A stretch of 64,000 nt of DNA, taken from NCBI RefSeq assembly GCF_039541855.1, contig NZ_BAABHA010000015.1, positions 682,001-746,000 of the forward strand, given 5' to 3'. The stretch is from Solirubrum koreensis (lineage in GTDB: Bacteria; Bacteroidota; Bacteroidia; Cytophagales; Hymenobacteraceae). Shown piece after piece: positions 52,726-62,900 of the stretch. The notes beneath the pieces were generated by a model, which worked only from the letters and a program-made list of their open reading frames with translations, searched no databases and was not told where the DNA came from. Positions within the stretch are counted from its first letter, which is position 1, and every line of letters begins with the position of its first letter. The position numbers and the translations under genes are program-made.

Positions 52726-55530
52726 GTGCAACACGCGTATTCTGCCCTGCTTGTAGCTGCCCTTCTGCAAGCCCAACCGCTCCTCGCCGCCCCAGCTGGG
52801 GGAGGCGGAGGAAACCCCCACCGAGCCGTTGCCAAACGCAAAGCAGCCGCCAACAACCCCGACCCCACCGAACGGGTGGTTGGTGGGGTGGTACTCACCA
52901 ATACCGGCGAGCCGCTGCCCGGTGCCACGGTATTCATCAAGGGTACCTTCATTGGTACCAGCACTAACCAGGTAGGCAAGTTTGGCCTCGATGCCACGTT
53001 TGAAAACGGACCCATCGAGCTTATTGTGGCCTACGTGGGCTACGAGTCGCAGCTGGTGCAGCTTACGCAGGCCAACAACCTGCTTTCCATTAAGCTGGAG
53101 CCCAGCGTAAACCTGCTCAACGATTTGGTGGTATCGGCTTCGCGCGTGGAGGAAAACATTCTGCGCGCGCCCGTAACCATCGATAAAGTATCGGGCCGGC
53201 AGATTGAGCGCATTAGCACGCCGGAGGTTCTGGCCGGCCTGGGCCAGCTGCCTGGGGTCGATGTTAACTCGGCTTCGATGTTGTTTACCAGCATCAGCAC
53301 CCGCGGCTTTAACACGGCCAAATCGGAGCGCGTAATTCAGCTGGTCGACTACATGGACACGGCGCTGCCCTCGCTGAACCTGAGCCCCGGCAACCTGGTG
53401 GGTATTCCGGAGCTCGACATGGAGAGCATCGAAATCATTCACGGACCGGCGTCGGCGCTGTACGGTGCTAACGCGCTGAGCGGGGTTATCCTGTTCAACT
53501 CCAAAGACCCCTTCGTGTACGACGGGCTGAGCGTGCGCCTGCGCGGCGGCCAGCGCAACCTGCTCGACGGCCAGCTGCGCTACGCCCAGAAAATCGGAAA
53601 AAAGTTTGCCATTAAGCTAAACGCCAGTGCCTTTCAGGCCGACGACTGGCTGGCCGACAACTTTGCCGCCACCGGCTCCTCGGCTAACCCGGCCGGTTCT
53701 GCCCTGGGCTACGATGCCGTAAGCCGCCACGGCGAGCTGAGCAACGTGTACTCGCCCTTCCAGAACCGCCCCGCCACGCCCACCACGCCCGAATACCGCG
53801 TGCACCCCGAGCTGTACGGCAAAACGGTGTACATGCCCGGCTTTAACGAGCAGGAGCTGATTGGCAACGATCAAAAAACCAAGTCGTACCGCGTGCAGGG
53901 CGCCGTATCGTACCTCATTAAGGACGACCTGAAGCTGACCCTGGAAGCCAAGCGCGGCGTGGGTACCTCTACCTACCAAAACCTAAGCCGTTTCCGCATC
54001 AAGGGCCTGGGCACAAACCAGTACCGCGCCGAGCTGAAAAACTCAAAGGGCTTTATCCGGGCGTATTCCACCGAAGACTTTACCGGTAACAGCTACGAAC
54101 TTTCCCAGCTCAGCGCCCTGCTGCTGAACTCGCCCACGGCCGAAGGCAGCAACGTGCGGTACTACCAGCAGTACTTCTTCGTGTACAACGACGTGTACAG
54201 CCGCGCCCGCGCCCTGAACGCGAGTCCCGCCGATGCCCAGGCCGCCGCCCAAAAGGCCGCCGACGGCACGCAGCTGAAAAGCACCGACCCGCGCTACGCC
54301 ACCCTGCGCGAGCAGATCATTAACGACGACCAGCCGGGCCGCGGTGCCCAGCAAAACTTCAACTCCTTTCTGAACGACATCAGCGCCCAGCGCGGCTTCA
54401 ACTTGTCGGACTTCGGTACCGACATGATTGTGGGCGCCGCCTACCGTGAGTACCGTTTGGGCTCGGGCGGCAAGCTGTTTGCCGATACCGACGGCAAGCG
54501 CATTCGCAACCGCGAAATGGGCGTGTATTCGCAGCTGACGCAAACCCTGCTGAACGAGCGGCTGAAGCTGGCCTTGGCCGGCCGCGTCGACGACTTCAAG
54601 AACTTTGGGCCGGCGTTTTCGCCCCGCGCCGCGGCGGTGTACTCGCTCGGCGAAACCAAGCAGCATAACTTCCGCGCCAGCTACGGCCAGGCATTCCGCA
54701 GTCCGTCGCAGCCCGATCAGTACCTGCGCTCCGACGTGGGCTCGTTTATCCTGCTGGGCAACGTGGGCAGTGGGTTTGAAGGCTACAATTTCACCAACAA
54801 GGAGGGCCAGCCCTACATGCCGGGTATGTCGCTGGATGGCTTCCAGGTTACCTTGCCCAAGCTGAAGCTGGAGCGCGTAAGCACCGTGGAAGTAGGCTAC
54901 AAAGGCGCTATTATTCCAAACGTGTATGTAGATGCCAGCTACTTCCGCTCGCGGTACAACGACTTCATCGGCGGCACGGCTTTCGTGGGCAACGTGGACG
55001 GCACCCGCCCCACGCAGCAGCAGGTTAACGCCGGCCTGGCCTCCAGCTTTACCGATGCCAACGCCTCCCCGGCCCGCGTAATTTTTGCCTCGTTCAACAA
55101 CAGCCAGGAGGTGCGCACCCAAGGTGCCACATTCGGCCTCACGTACTACCTGAACAAGGCCCTGAACATTGGCGGCAACTACTCGCTGAACGTGCTCGAC
55201 AAGAGCAACCTGCCGGCTGGTTTCCGCACGTTCTTTAACACGCCCAAGCACAAGTACAACCTGCTGGCCAGCGGCACCGTGCTGCGCAACCTTACTTACT
55301 CGCTGAACTACCGCTGGATAGAAGGCCACCAGCAGGAAATGCCCTTCGCTACCGGCCGGGTAAACACCTACAGCACCACCGACGCCTACTTAGGCTACAC
55401 GCTGCCCAAGCTGGCTACCACCATTCAAACCGGTGTTTCGAACGTGTTCGATGCCAACAACGTGCAGATTATCGGCGGACCGCAAATTGGCCGCCTGGCC
55501 TACGTGGGCTTGCTGATTAACGTGAAGTAA
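52726..55530 (+). CDS. TonB-dependent outer-membrane receptor
   Basis: A 934-residue receptor. The start is a GTG at 52726, the only plausible start before the signal-like stretch SALLVAALLQAQPLLAAPA; a stop at 52708 closes the frame upstream. Residues about 50-140 are a carboxypeptidase-regulatory-like beta domain (VVLTNTGEPLPGATVFIKGT ... YVGYESQLVQL). The plug follows (about 150-270, with IEIIHGPASALYGANALSGVI), then a 22-strand barrel to the C-terminus (LAYVGLLINVK). The carboxypeptidase-like domain and the plug pattern resemble SusC-like and siderophore-type receptors, but no SusD gene follows. The substrate is unknown. Confidence 0.92.
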   Translation: MQHAYSALLVAALLQAQPLLAAPAGGGGGNPHRAVAKRKAAANNPDPTERVVGGVVLTNTGEPLPGATVFIKGTFIGTSTNQVGKFGLDATFENGPIELIVAYVGYESQLVQLTQANNLLSIKLEPSVNLLNDLVVSASRVEENILRAPVTIDKVSGRQIERISTPEVLAGLGQLPGVDVNSASMLFTSISTRGFNTAKSERVIQLVDYMDTALPSLNLSPGNLVGIPELDMESIEIIHGPASALYGANALSGVILFNSKDPFVYDGLSVRLRGGQRNLLDGQLRYAQKIGKKFAIKLNASAFQADDWLADNFAATGSSANPAGSALGYDAVSRHGELSNVYSPFQNRPATPTTPEYRVHPELYGKTVYMPGFNEQELIGNDQKTKSYRVQGAVSYLIKDDLKLTLEAKRGVGTSTYQNLSRFRIKGLGTNQYRAELKNSKGFIRAYSTEDFTGNSYELSQLSALLLNSPTAEGSNVRYYQQYFFVYNDVYSRARALNASPADAQAAAQKAADGTQLKSTDPRYATLREQIINDDQPGRGAQQNFNSFLNDISAQRGFNLSDFGTDMIVGAAYREYRLGSGGKLFADTDGKRIRNREMGVYSQLTQTLLNERLKLALAGRVDDFKNFGPAFSPRAAAVYSLGETKQHNFRASYGQAFRSPSQPDQYLRSDVGSFILLGNVGSGFEGYNFTNKEGQPYMPGMSLDGFQVTLPKLKLERVSTVEVGYKGAIIPNVYVDASYFRSRYNDFIGGTAFVGNVDGTRPTQQQVNAGLASSFTDANASPARVIFASFNNSQEVRTQGATFGLTYYLNKALNIGGNYSLNVLDKSNLPAGFRTFFNTPKHKYNLLASGTVLRNLTYSLNYRWIEGHQQEMPFATGRVNTYSTTDAYLGYTLPKLATTIQTGVSNVFDANNVQIIGGPQIGRLAYVGLLINVK

Positions 55531-55549
55531 CCCGCATTCAGCAGCGCAT

Positions 55550-55584
55550 AAAAAAAGCCCGTATCACCGATGCGGGCTTTTTTT
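55550..55584. terminator. Intrinsic terminator
   Basis: A 9-bp stem with one wobble (55557-55565 with 55569-55577), flanked by A7 and T7 runs, between the TonB receptor stop and the convergent DUF2383-type gene. Confidence 0.85.
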
Positions 55585-55599
55585 GTGGCCGGTTGGCGC

Positions 55600-56325
55600 T
55601 TACAAGGACTGGTGCTTGGCTTCCAGCTTTTTCAGCTCGTAGTAGGTTTTCTGCGACTGCGCATACTGTTGCTCCACAACCTGACGCAAGTGGCCGGTGA
55701 GGGTGTGGTCGTTGAGGGCATCCTCGTAGGCTTTCAGGGCCCACTCCTCGCCGTACACATTCGAGCCCAGAATGGCCTGCTCGCTGTAGCCGGTGAGAGC
55801 GGCTTTGGTTTCCATCCAGCCGCGGTACAGCTTGCCTTTTAGCGTGGTGCCGGTTTCCCGGTGGCCGCCCTGCTGGCGCAGGTATTGGTTCAACTCGTTG
55901 GCGAAGCGCTGGCTCTGGCTCACCAGTTGCTTGTAGTAGCCGCGCAGCTGCGGATCCTGGCTTTCGTCTACGGCGCGCTGGTAGCCCTCAATCCGGTCGT
56001 TTACGAACAGCAGCAGCTCGTGTAGGGTAGCGGCCTGGCTGCCGTTCTTGCGCGACTTTCCGCTGGTAGCCAGGTAGCCCACGCCCAAGGCAATGAGGGC
56101 GCCGCCCACCACTTTTTGGGTGGTGCTAAGCTTGTTGAAGCTCGTTAAGGCTTGGTTGCCGGTGTCTTTAAACGACTGTGGCAACTGGTTGAGTAAGTCC
56201 GAAACGCGGCCTTGGCCCAGCCACTGGCTAGCCTGGTCGAGTACGGAGCCGCCGCCCGCGCTGGTAGACTGTGTGGAAGACGTAGACGAATAGTTGCTGC
56301 CGGTCGGTTGCTGAGGTTGCGTCAT
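55600..56325 (-). CDS. PA2169/DUF2383-like four-helix-bundle protein
   Basis: A 241-residue protein from the ATG at 56325 (MTQPQQPTGSNYSS). The first 90 residues are low-complexity and helical, with a short hydrophobic segment (VVGGALIALGVGYLA). The second part (about 95-241) is a ferritin-like helical bundle: LHELLLFVNDRIEGYQRAVDESQDPQLRGYYKQL, FANELNQYLRQQGG, KLYRGWMETKAAL and ILGSNVYGEEWALKAYEDAL. It matches the pattern of the PA2169 family, often linked to stress responses. An 11-codon upstream extension is possible but less likely. Confidence 0.8.
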   Translation of the reverse strand: MTQPQQPTGSNYSSTSSTQSTSAGGGSVLDQASQWLGQGRVSDLLNQLPQSFKDTGNQALTSFNKLSTTQKVVGGALIALGVGYLATSGKSRKNGSQAATLHELLLFVNDRIEGYQRAVDESQDPQLRGYYKQLVSQSQRFANELNQYLRQQGGHRETGTTLKGKLYRGWMETKAALTGYSEQAILGSNVYGEEWALKAYEDALNDHTLTGHLRQVVEQQYAQSQKTYYELKKLEAKHQSL

Positions 56326-56389
56326 GGCTCTGTGAAATGAAGTGTGGGACAATGCCACTGCTAACGACAGCCGGGGGCAGGGGGTTAGG

Positions 56390-56434
56390 TCGAGCTTGCG
56401 GTTTCCAGGGGCCAGCCGGAAACCGCAAGCTCGA
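56390..56434. repeat. 17-bp inverted repeat
   Basis: Arms 56390-56406 and 56418-56434 are perfectly complementary with an 11-nt loop and are followed by TTTT on the plus strand. No plus-strand gene precedes it. Confidence 0.65.
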
Positions 56435-56804
56435 TTTTGTGTGCTTTCCCTGCCAGCTGTTCACGAAAGGGTTGTTGCTTATTAATATAATTATATGTTT
56501 ATATTAATTGCCCTGGCACCTGCCTGCGCCGGGTTTTGGCTGGCGCACCGTTGATATGGCGGTATGCCATGGGCGGAATCACGCCGTTTCGGGGGCAAGA
56601 ACGCACGGGTAACCAGTGCCGATGCCGGCCGAATCGTAAAACGTCCGGGCAAGATTATAAATCTATCATCAGGATATTGTTCAATAAAAAAGTCTTAGTT
56701 TTAAGCGTGTGCTGTCACCCACAGCGCTTCTGATTGCTTCCCGGTTCCACCCAGCCCATGATGCAACGCTACACCCTGGTTATCCGGCCAATGAGCCAAC
56801 GATA

Positions 56805-56846
56805 GAGCCACCAACGAACCCGTTTCGGGATTTTCGTTGGTGGCTC
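56805..56846. repeat. 13-bp inverted repeat with inner stem
   Basis: GAGCCACCAACGA (56805-56817) pairs with TCGTTGGTGGCTC (56834-56846); CCCG/CGGG inside adds a second stem. It lies about 130 bp before the beta-helix gene. Confidence 0.6.
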
Positions 56847-56901
56847 CGCGCTTTTGCGCACCGTGCAATCCGGTGCTGGCTTTGCCATGCGCCTAAGCCT
56901 G

Positions 56902-56930
56902 TTGTGCCTGCCCCCGCAGAATAGGTTTTG
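56902..56930 (+). promoter_or_regulatory. Possible Bacteroidota promoter of the beta-helix gene
   Basis: TTG (56902-56904) and, 17 bp further, TAGGTTTTG (56922-56930) resemble the -33 TTG and -7 TAnnTTTG pair with one extra base. The start codon is 42 bp downstream. Confidence 0.35.
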
Positions 56931-56972
56931 CACCTCTGAACTCCGCTCTTGCTTCACCCAACCCCTCTATAC

Positions 56973-59900
56973 ATGCACACACCTTTACTTTCATTTCATC
57001 CTGCATTTCAGAAGCCTTCACCCTTGCGGGGGCTTCTGACGCTGCTAAGCTTACTGGTGCTACTCGGCAGTAGTACAGGTGCCTGGGCACAAACCAGTGG
57101 CATTTTTGAGGGCTACGTCATAGTAAGTGCCAACGGCGGCACCAATACGTACTACGACCTCAACGGTACCACTCAGAACACGCAAACGGCCAACCCGGAT
57201 TTCAACGGCGGCAACCTGGGCACGTTCGTGTTTGGTGAGACGCTGACGCTCCGCGGTGCCCAACTGAAAACCTTTAAGAACAGCGGCGACGACGTTACGG
57301 GGGCCCAATTGCAGTACCGTATTTACCCGGGCAGCAGCGGCACCGGGAGCTTCACGGCCATTAATTTGCCCTTCGACCAGAACCTGCCCGCGAACGGCGA
57401 CCAGCAGTGGCAGCAGAGCGCCGCGACTGTTAACCTGCTCGCCGGCTTGCCCAGCGGCACTTACACCCTGGAGGTTTACGGGGAAATCAGTACCAACTCC
57501 GGAGCCCGTTTCTACAGCGACGGCGGCGCTAATTACAAGGCCACGTTTACCGTGAGCACGCAGCTGCTGGGTACCTACACCATCAACAACACGCTGCCGA
57601 CCGGTGCCCGCAACTTTGCCTCGTTTACGGCGGCCATCAACGCCCTTAACGCCCAGGGTGTGGGCGGAGCGGTAACGTTCGAAGTAGCCAACAGCCAGAC
57701 CTTCACTGAAATTCCGCCGGCCATTACGACCAGCGGCAGCACCGGCAACCTCATTACGTTTCGAGAGGCGACGCTGTCGGCCGGTAACCTAACGGACAAC
57801 CCGACCATCGTTGTGACCGGCACCGCGGCCGCCACCGACGCGGGCATTACCATCACAGGTGCTGACTACCTGGTGTTCGACGGTATCAACGTGGCCGCAG
57901 CAACGGGCAGCACCACGGCCGAGTACGGCTACTTGGTGCGCAACACCAGTGACGGGGCTAACGGGGCGCAGAACAACACGGTGCGCAACGCCCGCATCGT
58001 GCTGAACCGGGCCAACACGGCCTCGTTTGGGGTGATGCAAACCTCCAGCGTCACCGGCGGCGGCGCCAGTGCCAACACCAGCAACTCCACCGTGAGCACC
58101 AACCGCTTCAACAAGTTTCACAACCTCACGATTGAGAACAGCTACGGGGGCATTTACCTACTTACCGGCAACACCGGCGCCCAGGGCTACGACGACAACA
58201 CCGAGGTGTACAACAACATCGTCGGCGGTACCACGGCGGGCGACATCGGCAACGGCACTAACCTGACGGCTGGTATTCGGGCTACGCGCCAGAACAACCT
58301 GAAAGTGTACGGCAACACGGTGCGCAACGTCACCGTCACCAGCACATCGTTTTCGGTATACGGCATCTGGATAGAGGGCGCTTACGGGCCGGCCCAAGTG
58401 TACAGTAACCGCATTTCCGACATCCGCATTCAGGGCACCTCTACCTCGGCCACCGGCGTGGTGTACGGCCTACGCCTCGACGTGGACGTGGCCGGTACCG
58501 TGACGGGCCACCGCATCACGGCTTACAACAACTTCGTCTGGAACCTGCTGCACAATTTCACCAGTACGGCTACGGCTACCCGGCGCATCATCGGTATTGC
58601 TACCCAGGTAGGTGGTACGGGTGCTAACCACTTCATCGATGTACTCTTCAACTCGGTGCGTATCGAGACACCGAGCACCTACACGGCCTCCAGCACGGCC
58701 TTTGAAAGCCTTACTTCCGGTACCGGGCCGGTGCTGACGCTGCGCAACAACGTCTTCGCTAACTTCTCGGCGGCCACAACTTCGACCACGCCCCGGCGCT
58801 TCGCCATCGTATCGAGCAGCGCCAGCGCGTTTGGCAACGCCGGCTCTACCTCCGACTACAACGACCTGTACGCGCCCAACGGCATGGTGGGCCGCGGCAG
58901 CTCTACGGACTACGCCACGCTTACGGCCTGGCAGAATGCCTACCCGGGCTATGGTGCTGGGGGCGCCAACATCGACGCCAACTCCAAAAATGTTGATCCG
59001 CTCTTCACCTCCGCCACCGACCTACACCTGCAAACCGCGTCTCCGCTGCGTAGCGCCGGGGTACCTGTTAGCGCCCCGGTGGCCGTGACGACCGACATCG
59101 ACGGCGACCCGCGCAAAACCCTGCCGGACATCGGCGGCGACGAAACCCCGGCAGCGGCGGTCGAAGTCTCGCTGGTGGCCATCAACGGCCTGACGGCCCC
59201 GTTTGCCGCCGGGCCCGTGCCCGTGACCCTGAGCGTGGCCAACACCGGTACGTCGGCGCTTACTTCGCTGACCGTCAGCTACACCCTGAACGGCACCACC
59301 ACTGGCCCGCTTGTGCTCGACTTGAGTGCCTCGCCCGTTGCGGCCAACAGCACCGGAACCGTTTCGCTGGGCTCCCTGACCTTTCTGGCCGGGGTGAATA
59401 CGCTGAGCGTGACCATCAGCAACCCCAACGGCGTGGCGGACCCCTCGCCCGCCAACAACACGCTGAGCGGCAGCTACACGGCAGGACTGAGCGGACAGTA
59501 CACCATCGACAACACGCAGGCTACCGACATCAACAGCCGCAGGTTTGCGTCCTTCAATGATGCGGCCACGGCGCTAATCAACGGCGGGGTGCTGTCGGCG
59601 GTAACGTTTAACGTGCTTAACGGCCCGTACACCGAACGCGTGGTGCTGACGGCCATTCCGGGTGCCAGCGCCACCAACACCGTGACGTTCAACGGCAACG
59701 GGCGCACCCTTCAGTACAGCACAGGCACTTCGGCCCTGCGCGCCGTGGTACAGTTGAACGGAGCCGACTACATCATCTTCGACAACCTGAGCATCAACGC
59801 CGACGTGGCCGGCAGCACCTACGGCTGGGCCTATCACCTGACCGACGGGGCCGACTTCAACACCATCCGCAACTCCACCATTACGAGCAGCAGCACGTCC

Positions 59901-62900
59901 ACGTTAAGCAACTACGCGGGCATTGTGGCCAGCGGCTCGGCCACCACGGCAACCACGGCCGGTAACGCGGCCAATGCACTGACGCTGCAGGGCAATACCA
60001 TTATCGGGGGCTTTTACGGCATCATCCTGAACGGAACGAGCAGCACGAGCTTAACCACAGGTCATACCATCGTCAACAACGAAGTGCGGGACTTTTACCT
60101 GTATGGCATCGACGTGGAAAGCAACGATGGACCGCAGATTCGCGGCAACAACGTGCACCGCACCTCCCGCGCCAACGTTTCGACGTTCTACGGCATCTAT
60201 TTATCTGCTGGCGTGAAAAACGCCCGGGTAGAGCGCAACCGCGTGCACTCGCCCTTTAGCGGGAACACAGCCTCCACCAGCACCGCCTACGGGCTCTACA
60301 TCTCGTCGGCCGACGGGGTGGCTGGTCAGGAAAACGACTTCGTCAACAACCTGGTCTACAACTTCAACGGCTCGGGCACGGAGTACGGCATCTACAACTC
60401 CGGCTCGGCCTTCGCCCGCTACTACTTCAACTCCGTTTCGCTGGACAACCAAGCGGCTACGGGCGCAACGCAGTTGACCTACGGCTTCTACCAAACCCTA
60501 GCCGCAACGGACATCGACTTCCGCAACAACGTGGTGTCGGTAACCCGAACGGGCGGCTCGGGCCTGAAGCACGCGCTGTACCACAACACGGCAGGTTCGG
60601 CCATCACGTCAGACTACAACGACCTGTACGTGGGCAGCGGCAGCCTGTTCTTTACCGGCTTCGACGGCACCAACAGCCACGCGACCCTGGCCGACTGGCG
60701 CAATGCCACGCCTCACGACGACAACTCCGTGCAGGCTGACCCGCTGTTTGACACGATGGCGGCCACCCCGCTGACGCCTACCAGCGGCGCGCTTGACGGC
60801 CGCGGCACGGCTATCAGCGGTATTACCACCGACTTTGCCGGCACCACCCGCACCAGCCCGCCCGACATGGGCGCTGTGGAATTCACCCCCGCCGCCCTCG
60901 ACCTGGGCGCCGTGGCCCTGGTGAGTCCCGCTCCCGCCGGTTGCTACTCGGCCACGCAGCCGGTGGTGGTACGCATCCAGAACCTGGGCGGCACTGCTAT
61001 CGACTTTAGCCTGAACAACGCCACCGTGTCGGGCTCGGTATCGGGCGCGGCCACCCAAACGTTTGCTCCGGTAACGCTGAGCACCGGCACGCTCGCGGCC
61101 AACGCCACCCGCGACGTGCAGATCGGCACGCTGGACATGACCACGGCCGGCACCTACACGTTTGAGGCCACGGCCGGCGTAGCAGGCGAAACCAACACCA
61201 GCAACAACGCCTTGGCTACCACCTCGCGGACGCAGAACGGCACAGTAACCCTAACGGCCCAGCCCACCACGGTCAACTTCACCGGCTACACCGGCGCTAA
61301 CCTCAGCACCGTATTCCCGGGCTGGCGCGAAGCCGAAGGCACGACCCTGCCCGTCGGTACGGCCTCCAACTGGACCAGCGACGCCTTTGCCAACGTGAGC
61401 GGCGGTGCCAACGGCACGGCGGCCAAGATTGCCTTGGACGCGGCCAACGAGGACGGCTGGATTGTCAGCCCGCGCTTTGCCGTAACGGCTACCACCGAGC
61501 TGTCGTTTGACCTGGCCCTGACCGCCTCCAGCGCCACCACGGCCACGGCCTTCGACGCCGATGATGTGTTTGAAGTGCGCATTTCCACCGACTGCGGCGT
61601 AACCTACGTGCCCCTGCGCACCTTCGGCGCCGGTACGGCAATTTCCAACACGGGCCAGACGGAAACCATCAACCTGGGCGCCGCTTACGCCGGCCAGGAA
61701 GTGATTCTGGGTTTCTTCGCCACCGAAGGCGCTACCGGCTCGACCATTGTGGAGCTCTTCCTCGACAATATCACCCTGCGCAGCCCCCTGGCCGACGACG
61801 CGGGCGTAGTGGCCATCATCGACCCGGTGATGCCGTTTGCCCCGACCACGCAAACCGTGTCGGCTCAGGTGCAGAACTCGGGTTCGGCAACGCTGAACTC
61901 GGTAACGGTTAACTGGACGGTGAACGGCGTGGCCCAAACCCCGCAGACGTTTACCGGCCTGAACCTGGCCCCGGGCGCTACCTCCGGCAACCTGACGCTG
62001 GGCACGTTTGATTTCAGCGTTCCGGGCCCGCGCTTTGTGGTGGTGGCCACCGCCAGCCAGCCCAACGGCAATGCCGACCAGAACGCCGCCAACGATGCTT
62101 TCACGCGCACGGTAATTCCGTCGCTGACCGGCACGTTCACCATTAACAGCGCTCTGCCCACGGGCGGTGGCAACCGCAACTTTGTGTCCTTCACCGATGC
62201 AGCTGCGGCTCTGAACACCGCCGGGGTAGCCGGCGCCGTTACGCTCAACGTAGACGCGAGCAGCGGCCCCTACACCGAGCAGATTACGCTTACCACCATT
62301 GCGGGAGCCAGCGCCACAAATACCATTACCTTCAACGGCAACGGGCGCACCCTGCAGTTTGGCTCGACCACCAGTGCGCAGCGCGCCGTCATCAAGCTGG
62401 ACGGGGCCGATTACGTGACGCTCAATAACCTGAACGTGGTGGCCAACCCCACCGGCGCTACTTATGGCTGGGGTATTCACCTGGCTAATGAAGCCGACCA
62501 CAACCAGGTTCTCAACTCCACCATCACGACAGACGCGGCGAGTACCTCCACGAGCAACTTCGTGGGCATTGTAGCCGTGAATTCTACCAGCTCCCTTACC
62601 GCGACTGGCAACGCGGCCAACAGCACCCTGATCCGGGGCAATACCGTTGTCGGCGGCTACCGTGGTATTGTGCTCTATGGCAGCACCACAACGCTTAATA
62701 CTGGCAACATTGTGGAAAACAACCAGGTGCGGGAGTTCTACACCGACGGCATCCAACTCTACGGCCAGAGCGGCGCGCAGGTGCTGGGCAACGAAGTGAG
62801 TCGCCCGAACCGGACGGCGGTATCGACCTTTACGGGTATTGCCATCGAAGGCAGCACGCGCGCCACCACTGTGGCCCGCAACCGCGTGCACTCGCCCTTT

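Larger units (their letters stand above)
56326..56972. other. Intergenic region with several inverted repeats
   Basis: About 650 bp between two divergently transcribed genes. It has no supportable gene but holds three inverted repeats (56390-56434, 56481-56508 and 56805-56846) and the promoter of the downstream beta-helix protein. Confidence 0.5.
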
